Shown here: piece after piece, positions 1 to 6,672 of the stretch
How positions within the stretch are numbered: position 1 is the first letter of the stretch
Layout: the number at the start of each line of letters is the position of its first letter
Assembly: GCA_001604435.1 (NCBI GenBank)
Contig: LVBO01000022.1
Coordinates: 1 to 19,852 of the forward strand
Length of the DNA: 19,852 nucleotides
Direction of reading: 5' to 3'
DNA from: Synergistales bacterium Syner_01
Lineage (GTDB): Bacteria; Synergistota; Synergistia; Synergistales; Aminobacteriaceae
The notes under the pieces: model-generated
What the model was told of the DNA's origin: nothing
Seen by the model: the letters and a program-made list of their open reading frames with translations, nothing else
The model's database searches: none
Made by a program: the position numbers and the translations under genes

Positions 1-1155
1 GAGTTTTTCGAGTCCCTTCTCAAGAATCACCTCTTCCTGATGAGCCTGACGGTCGCTCTGGGTATCCTCGTCGGGAAGATCGGCGTCCGGGGCGTCAACC
101 TCGGCATTTCCGGAGCGCTCTTCGTCGGCCTGTTCATCGGCGCGCAGGGGTACTCCGTTCCGAACGAATATTTCACGTGGAATCTGATGTTTTTCGTGGT
201 CGCCGTCGGCCTGCTGGCCGCGGAGGACACCGCGCGGGTGGTCAAACGGTACGGGCTGAAGTTCATCCTTCTCTCCGTCGCCGTCACGGGCGCGGGGGCG
301 CTCGCCACGCTCGCCGCCGGAATGCTCTTCTCCGGCTCGGCGTCGCCGAACATGATCGCGGGGACCTACACCGGCGCGCTCACCAGCTCGCCGGGGCTCG
401 GCGCGGCGCTTGAAGCCACCGGCGGCTCCCCGGATATCACCATCGGGTACTCCGTCGCCTACCCGTTCGGCGTCATGGCGGTGGTGCTCTTCGTGCAGCT
501 CATCCCCGCCCTCTTCGGTATCGACGTGGCGAAGGAGCGCGAGAAACTCGCGCTCGAGCGCAAGGCGGCGGAACCGTTTTCTTCCGACGCGCGTCCCGCG
601 TCCGTGCCGTTCTCGCTGCTCTCCTTCGTCGTCTGCATCATCGGCGGCTCCGTATTGGGCGGGCTTTCGCTTCCGCTGGGCCGGCTCGGCTCCGTCGGCC
701 TGGGGACGACGGGCGGCGCGCTGCTCTTCGCCCTCGGCGTCGGGAGCTTCGATCATATCGGCCCGCTGCGGATGCGGATGGAGAAGAGCGTCCTCTCGGC
801 GGTACGCGCCATCTCGCTCGGTTTCTTCCTCGCGGTGGTGGGGCTGAACGCGGGAAGCGGCGTGGTGAAGGCCTTCCTTGAGCACGGTTTCCTGCTCATC
901 GCCGCCGGCGTCGGCGCGGCGCTGGCGGCGGAGATGGTCGGTTTCTTTCTTGGGCACTACGTTTGGAAGATCAACTGGATCATCCTCGCAGGGGCGATCT
1001 GCGGCGCGATGACGAGCACGCCCGGCCTGGGCGCGGCCATCGACGCCACGGGGACGGACGAATGCAGCGCGGGGTACGGCGCGGCATACCCCGTGGCCAT
1101 CGTCTGCATGGTGCTCTTCACCACGATGCTCGCGGCTTTCTTCAAGGCCCGGTAG
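1..1155 (+). CDS. AspT/YidE-family membrane exchanger, 5' end outside the window
   Basis: Integral membrane transporter of the aspartate:alanine exchanger (AspT/YidE/YbjL) family; the substrate cannot be read from sequence. The frame is open from base 1, with a hydrophobic-leading stretch before the first ATG at base 40, so the true start lies just upstream. Two homologous membrane halves are visible. Each ends in the family signature T-S-[ST]-P-G-L-G-A-A followed by GY-x-[VA]-AYP, at about codons 114-140 and 324-350 counted from the ATG at base 40. Family members are usually 530-560 aa with two RCK_C (TrkA_C) domains between the halves. Here the linker is only about 35 residues of charged sequence (codons 163-190), so the RCK_C domains are absent. 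The sensor kinase gene follows after 48 nt, which suggests one transcription unit. Family assignment is firm; a role in amino acid or dicarboxylate exchange is inference. Confidence 0.85.
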   Translation, partial: EFFESLLKNHLFLMSLTVALGILVGKIGVRGVNLGISGALFVGLFIGAQGYSVPNEYFTWNLMFFVVAVGLLAAEDTARVVKRYGLKFILLSVAVTGAGALATLAAGMLFSGSASPNMIAGTYTGALTSSPGLGAALEATGGSPDITIGYSVAYPFGVMAVVLFVQLIPALFGIDVAKEREKLALERKAAEPFSSDARPASVPFSLLSFVVCIIGGSVLGGLSLPLGRLGSVGLGTTGGALLFALGVGSFDHIGPLRMRMEKSVLSAVRAISLGFFLAVVGLNAGSGVVKAFLEHGFLLIAAGVGAALAAEMVGFFLGHYVWKINWIILAGAICGAMTSTPGLGAAIDATGTDECSAGYGAAYPVAIVCMVLFTTMLAAFFKAR

Positions 1156-1172
1156 AGGGAGTACGTGCTTCC

Positions 1173-1189
1173 CGCCGCTTCAAGCGGCG
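1173..1189 (+). promoter_or_regulatory. GC-rich hairpin just upstream of the sensor kinase SD
   Basis: The arms CGCCGCT and AGCGGCG form a perfect 7-bp stem with a 3-nt loop, sitting between the exchanger stop codon (1153-1155) and the kinase Shine-Dalgarno (AAGGAG, 1192-1197). There is no T-run after it, so it is a poor terminator. It is more likely an mRNA-stabilising, processing or translation-tuning hairpin. The function is inferred. Confidence 0.45.
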
Positions 1190-1203
1190 ATAAGGAGAAA
1201 GAT

Positions 1204-2790
1204 ATGTTGACGAAAATCAGGCGATGGGCCGAAGCGCATCCGTTCTTTTTCGCCCCCGGATTCGTGGGGCTCGCAACGCTGCTGTTCATTCCAGGGCGCG
1301 AGCTGCTCGGGAAAGGACACTGGTCTCTTCTCTATCTTCTGGTGATCTCGGTCGTGGCCTCGGTCGCGGGGACGAAGCCGTCCTTCGTCGCCGCGGTAAC
1401 GTCGTTTCTTACGTGGAATGTCTTCTTTCTTCCCCCGTACAACACGTTCCGGGTGGACGATCCGAAGGACTGGATTTCGCTCGGAGTCTTCCTGATCGTC
1501 GGCCTCTTGATCGGCCTGACCTCGGGACGCCTTCGGGAACGCGAAGCGATGGCGCTCTCCCAGGAGCGGGAGATGGCCCTCCTCAACAGGCTGACCGGGA
1601 GACTGCTCGCCATCGAAGGAGCACTCGAGATGGCGGAGACGCTCTGTTCGGAGATAGAGGCGGTTTTCTCTCCGGCCTTCATCCGTTTTCATCTGATCTC
1701 AGGCGGCGAGAAACGAAAGCTCCTGTTCGGAGAGAAGAACGAACTCTCGATGGATCCTCTGGAGGAGGATTTTCTCGATTGGGTGGTCGAAAACCGGAAA
1801 GGGGTGGCGTCTCCCGCGCCGGATGTCGCCCGCTCGTGGAGTTCGGGGGGGAGCGACAACCCCGCGTCGCATTCGTCAATTTTTTCCGCCGTGTCGAGAG
1901 GAGATGTGTTTCTTCCGGTGCTCTCGTCGTCGGGAATCGAGGGCATACTCCACGTCGGAGAACGAAGAAGCCGAAAGCCGTACGGCTGGAACGAAGTGCA
2001 GCTTCTCTTCGCCGCCGCGCGTATGGCCGGGACGTTTCTCGAACGGAGTCGCCTCGACGAGTCGGCGCGGCAGGCTCGGACCCTAAAGGAGGGAGACAAG
2101 CTGAAGTCGGCGATATTTTCGTCGGTTTCGCACGAGTTGAAGACGCCTCTCTCCTCGCTGACGGCCACGATCTCGGGGCTTCTGGAACAGGATGCCGAAC
2201 CGGAGCCTTCGCGCGTGCGGCAGGAGCTGCTCTCGGTCAAAAAAGATCTCGACAGGCTCTCGCACTCCATAGGCTCTCTGCTGGAACTATCGCGTCTTGC
2301 CGCCGAGGCGTGGAAGCCGGATCTGCAATGGGTGGAGCCCGGCGAGGTGCTGGGCTGGGTGCTCTTCAGACTCGACAAGACGGATCGCGAGCGGGTCCGG
2401 GTCGACCTTTCCGAACATACGCCGCTCATACTGGTCGATTTTCAGCAGTGGGGAAGGCTGCTGATGCATCTGCTGGAGAACGCGCTCTCCTACAGCCCTG
2501 CCGGAAGTCCGGTGGCCGTGGGCGTGCGAAGCACAGACGAAGGGTTTTTCACATGGATCGCTGACGAGGGACCCGGCATACCCGACGGAGAGAAGAGCCT
2601 GGTCTTCGAAAGGTTTTTCAGGGGGACGTTTTCGAACCGCCTTCCCGGCGGAACGGGGCTCGGGCTCCCGATAGCGATGGAGATCGCCAGAGTCCACGAA
2701 GGAAGTATCCATATAGAGGACAATACGCCCGCGGGAACCCGTATCGTCGTCCGGCTTCCCGCGACGCATGTCATGGAAACGGAGGAATGA
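1204..2790 (+). CDS. KdpD-like sensor histidine kinase lacking the N-terminal KdpD/Usp region
   Basis: Membrane sensor kinase of 528 aa that should autophosphorylate on His and pass phosphate to the regulator encoded next. From the N-terminus: a DUF4118-type four-helix membrane domain (about residues 10-110, with the KdpD-like FLTWNVFFLPP stretch), a coiled linker, a GAF-like region (about 135-290), then HisKA with the H-box HELKTP (H310), the N-box around N426, the G1 box DEGPGIP from D454, and a G2 box GGTGLGLPIA. This matches the C-terminal half of KdpD. The roughly 370-residue cytoplasmic KdpD plus Usp part is missing, and translation appears to begin right before the membrane domain. I chose ATG 1204 because AAGGAG lies 6 nt upstream; the in-frame GTG at 1165 falls before the hairpin. 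The regulator gene starts 4 nt after the stop, so the two are co-transcribed. Signal sensed: unknown; K+ or turgor is inferred from neighbours. Confidence 0.88.
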   Translation: MLTKIRRWAEAHPFFFAPGFVGLATLLFIPGRELLGKGHWSLLYLLVISVVASVAGTKPSFVAAVTSFLTWNVFFLPPYNTFRVDDPKDWISLGVFLIVGLLIGLTSGRLREREAMALSQEREMALLNRLTGRLLAIEGALEMAETLCSEIEAVFSPAFIRFHLISGGEKRKLLFGEKNELSMDPLEEDFLDWVVENRKGVASPAPDVARSWSSGGSDNPASHSSIFSAVSRGDVFLPVLSSSGIEGILHVGERRSRKPYGWNEVQLLFAAARMAGTFLERSRLDESARQARTLKEGDKLKSAIFSSVSHELKTPLSSLTATISGLLEQDAEPEPSRVRQELLSVKKDLDRLSHSIGSLLELSRLAAEAWKPDLQWVEPGEVLGWVLFRLDKTDRERVRVDLSEHTPLILVDFQQWGRLLMHLLENALSYSPAGSPVAVGVRSTDEGFFTWIADEGPGIPDGEKSLVFERFFRGTFSNRLPGGTGLGLPIAMEIARVHEGSIHIEDNTPAGTRIVVRLPATHVMETEE

Positions 2791-2794
2791 AGCG

Positions 2795-3496
2795 ATGACA
2801 AGCGCGCCGGAACGAAACGTCAGAGTTTTGGTGATCGACGACGAGGAGTCCATAAGGCGGGCTCTCAAGTCGATTCTCTCCGCCAGGAAGTACGAGGTTG
2901 CCCTCGCCGCCACCGGCGCCGAGGGGATCGAAACGGCCATCGAGACGAATCCCGAGCTGATCGTCCTCGACCTGGCGCTCCCCGACATGGACGGACAGGA
3001 TGTCTGCACCGAGCTGCGCTCCTGGATGACCGCGCCCATCCTTATCCTTTCCGTGCGGGGGAACGAGGCCGACAAGATACATGCCCTGGACGCCGGGGCC
3101 GACGACTATCTGACGAAGCCGTTCCAAGCAGGCGAACTTCTGGCGCGGATACGGGCGCTTCTGCGGAGAGCGGAATCGAGAGTCGTTTCGCCTCCGGAAC
3201 TCCGCGCCGGAGATCTGGTCGTCAACCTCGCCAGAAGACAGGTTTTTCTGAAGGGGGAGGAAGCCTCCCTGACGCGCACCGAGTTCGAAATCCTCGCGCT
3301 TCTCGTCCAGAACGTCGACTGCGTCGTCACCTACCGCATGCTGATGGAGAAGCTCTGGGACGACAAGGAGGAGCGCGATCCCCAGCTTCTCCGGGTTCAC
3401 GTGAGCAACCTGAGAAAAAAGATCGAGCCCGCGCCGTCCCTGCCGCGCTTTATCCATACGGAACCAGGAGTGGGGTTCCGTTTCACCCTCGAATGA
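2795..3496 (+). CDS. KdpE-type OmpR-family response regulator (first of two)
   Basis: DNA-binding response regulator of 233 aa, the cognate partner of the preceding kinase. The receiver domain (about residues 8-120) has the acidic pair D15-D16, phospho-acceptor D59 in IVLDLALPDMDG, and the conserved K108 in LTKPF. The winged-helix effector domain (about 130-230) contains LTRTEFEILALL and the C-terminal hairpin GVGFRF typical of OmpR/KdpE. The ATG at 2795 is preceded by GGAGG at 2781-2785 inside the end of the kinase gene; an earlier in-frame start would extend the protein by nine residues with no good ribosome site. It closely resembles KdpE, and a second KdpE is encoded about 11 kb downstream. 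Likely targets are the adjacent exchanger, the small genes or ktrBA, but this is inference; no binding site is proven. Confidence 0.9.
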   Translation: MTSAPERNVRVLVIDDEESIRRALKSILSARKYEVALAATGAEGIETAIETNPELIVLDLALPDMDGQDVCTELRSWMTAPILILSVRGNEADKIHALDAGADDYLTKPFQAGELLARIRALLRRAESRVVSPPELRAGDLVVNLARRQVFLKGEEASLTRTEFEILALLVQNVDCVVTYRMLMEKLWDDKEERDPQLLRVHVSNLRKKIEPAPSLPRFIHTEPGVGFRFTLE

Positions 3497-3579
3497 CCAT
3501 CGGCTTTATGAAAACTTTATATCGAGGCCACGTTTCTTGACGGAGCCTTTACCCCCCTGCTGGTAGCATACGTTTGAAA

Positions 3580-3601
3580 CATCGAAAGTAATGCATCGAA
3601 A
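3580..3601 (+). repeat. Short direct repeat upstream of the 160-aa gene
   Basis: The 8-mer CATCGAAA occurs at 3580-3587 and again at 3594-3601, 14 nt apart, directly before the Shine-Dalgarno of the next gene. Spaced direct half-sites are how OmpR/KdpE-type regulators bind, so this may be an operator. It lies very close to the start codon, and its short length means chance cannot be excluded. Confidence 0.25.
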
Positions 3602-3616
3602 ACAGGAGGGTGCTTT

Positions 3617-4099
3617 TTGACAACCCAAGACATCGGAGTGTGCTCCGTGATGGAGAGGCTGCGACTGAACGGAGCGGACGCGGATATAGTTGAAGCGGCG
3701 CATTCCCTTCACCGGAACGAGATAACCCTTCTCATGCTGAAGAGGGCTGGATTGTCGGGCGACATCATCGACGCATGTTTTCTGTTGAGCCAATGTGCGG
3801 ATTCGTTGATTCCGGAGCGGATCGAAGAACTGCGGCGCAGCCCGCTGGCACGATCCATCAAGATCGAGGAGCTTCGCGCTTTGCTTCAGGAGGGCGATTC
3901 ATGCACCGCCTTCCGGGAGCGTTGGGGCGTGTGCAGGAAATCCCTCATCCATGCGCTGGACATCCTGGAGAACGGCGCCAGGGCGGAGGAATCTCCGAAA
4001 AAGAAGTCGAAAATGACGGAACTTCTGGAGCGGTTCACGGAGCTCTACGAGGAAACGGAGGAGATGCACCATGTTGCTTTGTCTGGGCGATCTTCTTGA
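3617..4099 (+). CDS. Unrecognised 160-aa soluble protein
   Basis: I do not recognise a family. The start is TTG 3617, seven nt after a strong AGGAGG-like site (3604-3609). The protein has no signal peptide or membrane segment and is predicted largely helical. It shows an internal repeat: residues 16-31 and 42-57 align around G-x3-D-I-[VI]-[ED]-A-[AC], with a 26-residue offset (G19/G45, D23/D49, A27/A53). The C-terminal third is strongly charged, with a lysine cluster KKKSK (about 128-132) followed by an acidic helix rich in Glu. Five cysteines (9, 54, 60, 96, 106) are scattered without a metal motif. It sits between a KdpE-type regulator and ktrBA, and its last 29 nt overlap the next small gene, so the pair is translationally coupled. 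A role in regulating K+ uptake is only suggested by position. Confidence 0.7.
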   Translation: MTTQDIGVCSVMERLRLNGADADIVEAAHSLHRNEITLLMLKRAGLSGDIIDACFLLSQCADSLIPERIEELRRSPLARSIKIEELRALLQEGDSCTAFRERWGVCRKSLIHALDILENGARAEESPKKKSKMTELLERFTELYEETEEMHHVALSGRSS

Positions 4100-4259
4100 G
4101 GCAAACGCCTCGTGTTCGCTCGAGGAAAACGGCGAACTGCACCTGTACTTTCAGGACGAGTCGGATATACTATACGGCGAAGACAACAAGGTCGTCGTAT
4201 CCGCGGGCGAAACCGCTCTTTCCGAGAGCGACGCCGTTAAATGGTTGCAGGCACACTGA
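4071..4259 (+). CDS. Unrecognised acidic 62-aa protein
   Basis: A small protein without a recognised family. ATG 4071 is preceded by GGAGG at 4057-4061 (9-nt spacing) within the end of the 160-aa gene, with a 29-nt overlap in a different frame. It is strongly acidic, with many Asp and Glu and only two Lys. After a short hydrophobic start (MLLCLGDLL) it reads as alternating beta-like segments (ELHLYFQD, NKVVVSAG) and ends in a short helix. No signal peptide cleavage site or lipobox is convincing. The good ribosome site and coupling to the upstream gene argue that it is real. It could be a partner of the 160-aa protein, since the overlap suggests matched production. Function unknown. Confidence 0.65.
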   Translation: MLLCLGDLLEANASCSLEENGELHLYFQDESDILYGEDNKVVVSAGETALSESDAVKWLQAH

Positions 4260-4264
4260 TTCTG

Positions 4265-4325
4265 CTTTTCCGGAAAAGAAACCACTAAGATAGGAATGCC
4301 CGGAAAACACAATTCCGGGAGGGGG
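4265..4325 (+). promoter_or_regulatory. ktrB leader: mutually exclusive hairpins over the Shine-Dalgarno
   Basis: Three related segments lie in the 73-nt leader. First is a 14-nt palindrome CTTTTCCGGAAAAG (4265-4278). Second is CCCGGAA (4299-4305). Third is TTCCGGG (4313-4319), which pairs perfectly with the second across a 7-nt loop and includes the first three bases of the Shine-Dalgarno GGGAGGGGG (4317-4325). The palindrome also contains TTCCGG and CCGGAA, so it could pair with either arm and release or trap the ribosome site. That is the layout of a simple RNA switch controlling ktrB translation. The pairing is seen directly; regulation is inferred. Confidence 0.45.
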
Positions 4326-4332
4326 TCGTCAT

Positions 4333-5658
4333 ATAGCGTTCAGAGCGTTTACCTCGCTGGCAATAGAACGGAAACTCGTCGCAGGGTTCCTGCTGCTTAT
4401 CGGTGCAGGAACTCTGTTGTTGTTGCTTTTTAATGCGCGCTCGCATCCTCTCCGGTTCGTGGACGCGCTGTTTACCGCCACTTCGGCTGTCTGCGTCACG
4501 GGGCTGGTCGTCGTGGACACGGGAAAGGAGTTGACGCCGGCCTCTCAAGTCGTTGTCCTGCTGCTCATTCAACTCGGCGGCATCGGGGTGATGACGGCGA
4601 CGACGGCGCTCTCCCTTCTGATGCGGGAGAGAATTGGACTGCGGCAACGGATGTTCCTCGCCGGCGGTTTCGGCATGGAGACGCCTGCGGGTGTGGTGCG
4701 TTTCCTTCGGCGGGTTCTCCTGCTGACCATCACCGTAGAGGCGATAGGGGCGCTCTTTCTCTACGCCGGGTTTCTCCGCGCCGGTTTTTCTCCCTTGCGT
4801 TCGCTCTGCTATGCGGTGTTCCACAGCGTCAGCGCCTTCTGCAACGCGGGATTCTCCCTCTTTTCCGACAGCCTGGCGGGATTTTCGCGGAGTCTTCTGA
4901 TTCCGGGAACGGTCATGGCGCTCATCGTCCTCGGGGGATTTGGATTCATGGTGCTTTCGGAACTTATGATGGCCGTTCGCGAAAAGAAGAGGCTCTCGAT
5001 GCTCCCGAAGCTTGTTCTCGTTACGACGGCGGGACTCGTGTTCTTCGGGACGCTCTTCATTGTCTTCTGCGAGTGGAACCATGCGTTCGCGGGACTGTCC
5101 GGCGGATGGAAGGTCTGGAACGGTCTCTTCGCGAGCATCACCCCGAGGACCGCCGGATTCGATACGGTCGCCCCGGCGACATTCTCCTCCGCCGGCGTCT
5201 TCCTCCTGATACTGCTGATGGTCGTGGGCGCTTCTCCCGGCTCCACGGGGGGAGGATTCAAGACGACGACGCTCGCCGTGCTGCTGGTTTCGACATGGAA
5301 CAATCTCAGGAGAAACTCCGAGATCAATCTATGGAACAGACGAATTTCTATAAGGATACTTCAGCGCACCGTTACGGTCGTCGTCCTCTACCTCGGCACC
5401 ATCGGACTGGGGCTGGCCGCGCTCGCGGCGCTCGAGCCGTTCCCCTTCCGATCGCTGCTCTTCGAGACGGCGTCGGCGATGGGAACGGTCGGTCTCTCGC
5501 TGGGGATCACAGGGGAGTTGAGCGACGCCGGCAAGATTGTACTTATGCTCCTGATGTTCTGGGGGCGCGTCGGCATCGTTACGTTTTTGTACGGACTTTT
5601 GAAGCCGGTGACGAAGGGCAAGGTATCCTATCCCGACGCGGAAATTCCGATAGGTTAG
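4333..5658 (+). CDS. ktrB: KtrB-type K+ transporter subunit (TrkH/KtrB family)
   Basis: Membrane pore subunit of a Ktr-type K+ uptake system, 441 aa as called here. The four pseudo-repeats each show their filter loop: VCVTGL (53-58), AFCNAGF (168-174), TPRTAGF (270-276) and AMGTVGLS (382-389), each with the conserved filter glycine. Length and the single-subunit layout fit KtrB better than the larger TrkH. The start is unusual: no ATG, GTG or TTG in frame lies near the strong Shine-Dalgarno at 4317-4325. The first standard in-frame candidate is TTG 4417, which would delete half of the first membrane helix and has no ribosome site. ATA 4333 is correctly spaced and retains TM1 (KLVAGFLLLIGAG...), so I use it. 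The stop overlaps the ktrA ribosome site, so both are translated together. Pairing with KtrA makes cytoplasmic nucleotide gating likely. Confidence 0.9.
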   Translation: MAFRAFTSLAIERKLVAGFLLLIGAGTLLLLLFNARSHPLRFVDALFTATSAVCVTGLVVVDTGKELTPASQVVVLLLIQLGGIGVMTATTALSLLMRERIGLRQRMFLAGGFGMETPAGVVRFLRRVLLLTITVEAIGALFLYAGFLRAGFSPLRSLCYAVFHSVSAFCNAGFSLFSDSLAGFSRSLLIPGTVMALIVLGGFGFMVLSELMMAVREKKRLSMLPKLVLVTTAGLVFFGTLFIVFCEWNHAFAGLSGGWKVWNGLFASITPRTAGFDTVAPATFSSAGVFLLILLMVVGASPGSTGGGFKTTTLAVLLVSTWNNLRRNSEINLWNRRISIRILQRTVTVVVLYLGTIGLGLAALAALEPFPFRSLLFETASAMGTVGLSLGITGELSDAGKIVLMLLMFWGRVGIVTFLYGLLKPVTKGKVSYPDAEIPIG

Positions 5659-5670
5659 GAGGTATGAAGA

Positions 5671-6330
5671 GTGAACAATAAAGAGAAAGTCGTCCTGGTC
5701 GCGGGACTCGGACGTTTTGGACAGTCCCTCTGCAAGACGCTCGCCGAGCAGGGGAGGCAGGTGATCGCTCTGGACCGTTCGCGACAGTCCGTCGAGGAAA
5801 TGGCGGACATCGTCGATCTCGCCGTGCAGGCGGACGTCACGGACTCCGAGGCGCTGGCGAAGGTCGGCGCGAAAGAGGCGGACATCGGCATCGTGGCGAT
5901 CGGGGGCAACATCGAGGCCAGCATCCTGGCGACGACCATTCTCAAGGATCTGGAGATACCGTACGTCATCGCGCGAGCGCAGAACACCGTCCATGCGCGG
6001 GTTCTGGCCCGCGTTGGGGCCAACCGCGTCGTCTTCCCGGAGCGGGACATGGGAGAGCGTCTGGCTCTGTTGCTGGTGCACCCTTGGATGTCGCACTTCG
6101 CCCAGGTGCCCGGATCGCGCTTCTACGTCGGGGAGATCCGCCCCCTTCCCGAGATGGTGGGGAAGACCCTGCCCGAACTGAACTTCAGGGCGCGCTACAA
6201 TGCGGTGGTGCTGAGCGTCAACCGTGCCGGGGAGCGTTTTATCCCCGGAGCGGAAACCGTCATCGAGGCGACCGACATGATCTTTGTCGCGGGCGAGAGG
6301 GAGGATCTGGAGAAGTGGGTCGAAGAGTGA
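5671..6330 (+). CDS. ktrA: KtrA-type RCK gating subunit of K+ uptake
   Basis: Cytoplasmic regulatory subunit, 219 aa, expected to form a ring under KtrB and open it in response to nucleotide binding (ATP/ADP or NAD(H) in the family). The N-terminal RCK_N Rossmann fold shows GLGRFG (12-17) and the ribose-binding acidic residue D35 at the end of beta-2 (VIALD). The C-terminal RCK_C domain spans about 140-219, the site where c-di-AMP binds in some Firmicute KtrA proteins; whether it does here cannot be read. Start: GTG 5671, 8 nt after GGAGG at 5658-5662. The ATG at 5664 is out of frame with this gene and gives only a five-residue peptide. It is the second gene of a ktrBA pair, 12 nt after ktrB. 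The single RCK unit fits KtrA rather than the double-unit TrkA of proteobacteria. Confidence 0.92.
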   Translation: MNNKEKVVLVAGLGRFGQSLCKTLAEQGRQVIALDRSRQSVEEMADIVDLAVQADVTDSEALAKVGAKEADIGIVAIGGNIEASILATTILKDLEIPYVIARAQNTVHARVLARVGANRVVFPERDMGERLALLLVHPWMSHFAQVPGSRFYVGEIRPLPEMVGKTLPELNFRARYNAVVLSVNRAGERFIPGAETVIEATDMIFVAGEREDLEKWVEE

Positions 6331-6513
6331 TGCGGTTACTCTTCGGAAGAGGCGGCGTGAATCGTAGCTCCTTTCTTCATCCGCGGGCATCCGAAGTCCT
6401 CGGGCGCTCCTTTTGTATTTAGTCGGTGCACGCGCTCCATCAAGGAAACTTCTTCTCATTGCAACAACATTTTTCTTAAGCATCTTTATGCGGTCTTAAT
6501 TCTCCATCCTCTT

Positions 6514-6549
6514 TTTATTATCCTATCTTTATTCGTAAATAGCTATAAT
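6514..6549 (+). promoter_or_regulatory. Candidate kdpFABCDE promoter with KdpE-box-like repeats
   Basis: A perfect -10 hexamer TATAAT is at 6544-6549, with no recognisable -35 at the correct distance (TCCTAT at 6521-6526), as expected for an activator-dependent promoter. Over the -35 region lie two direct TTTATT repeats at 6514-6519 and 6528-6533 in a T-rich tract, resembling the T-rich half-sites KdpE uses in E. coli, although the 14-nt spacing differs. Activation by KdpE is inferred. Confidence 0.45.
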
Positions 6550-6557
6550 ATCGCTGC

Positions 6558-6672
6558 ATCGACGGGGTTCGCTGTTCTCAAAAAGCGTAATCATGCCCCG
6601 TTCTATGTAATCGATCATGTGCCTTGGGATGTCCCGCAGTACGTTAAAGGCCGAGAAATCCCCTTTACGGGG
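6558..6672 (+). promoter_or_regulatory. Structured kdp leader RNA
   Basis: Seen pairings: ACGGGG (6562-6567) with CCCCGT (6596-6601), enclosing CGCT (6570-6573) with AGCG (6584-6587). CGTTAAAGG (6642-6650) pairs with CCTTTACG (6662-6669) with one bulge. This competes with a CCCC/GGGG hairpin (6660-6663 with 6669-6672). The alternatives could form an attenuator or a riboswitch-like element. I recognise no known class. Confidence 0.35.

Noticed and set aside
3537..3569. Sigma-70 promoter TTGACG with TAGCAT before the 160-aa gene
   Set aside because: The spacer would be 21 nt, too long; no better -10 lies at 16-18 nt.
4296..4433. ATG 4296 as start of ktrB through a frameshift
   Set aside because: It lies in another frame, precedes the Shine-Dalgarno, and its frame ends at a TAA near 4433 after non-membrane sequence, so no simple single fix restores ktrB.
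5664..5681. ATG just before ktrA as its start
   Set aside because: It is in another frame and reaches a stop after five codons; GTG 5671 fits the ribosome site and the Rossmann fold.
5329..6483. A 384-codon minus-strand frame opposite ktrB and ktrA
   Set aside because: Arg/Asp/His-rich translation without any family resemblance, directly antisense to two clear genes.
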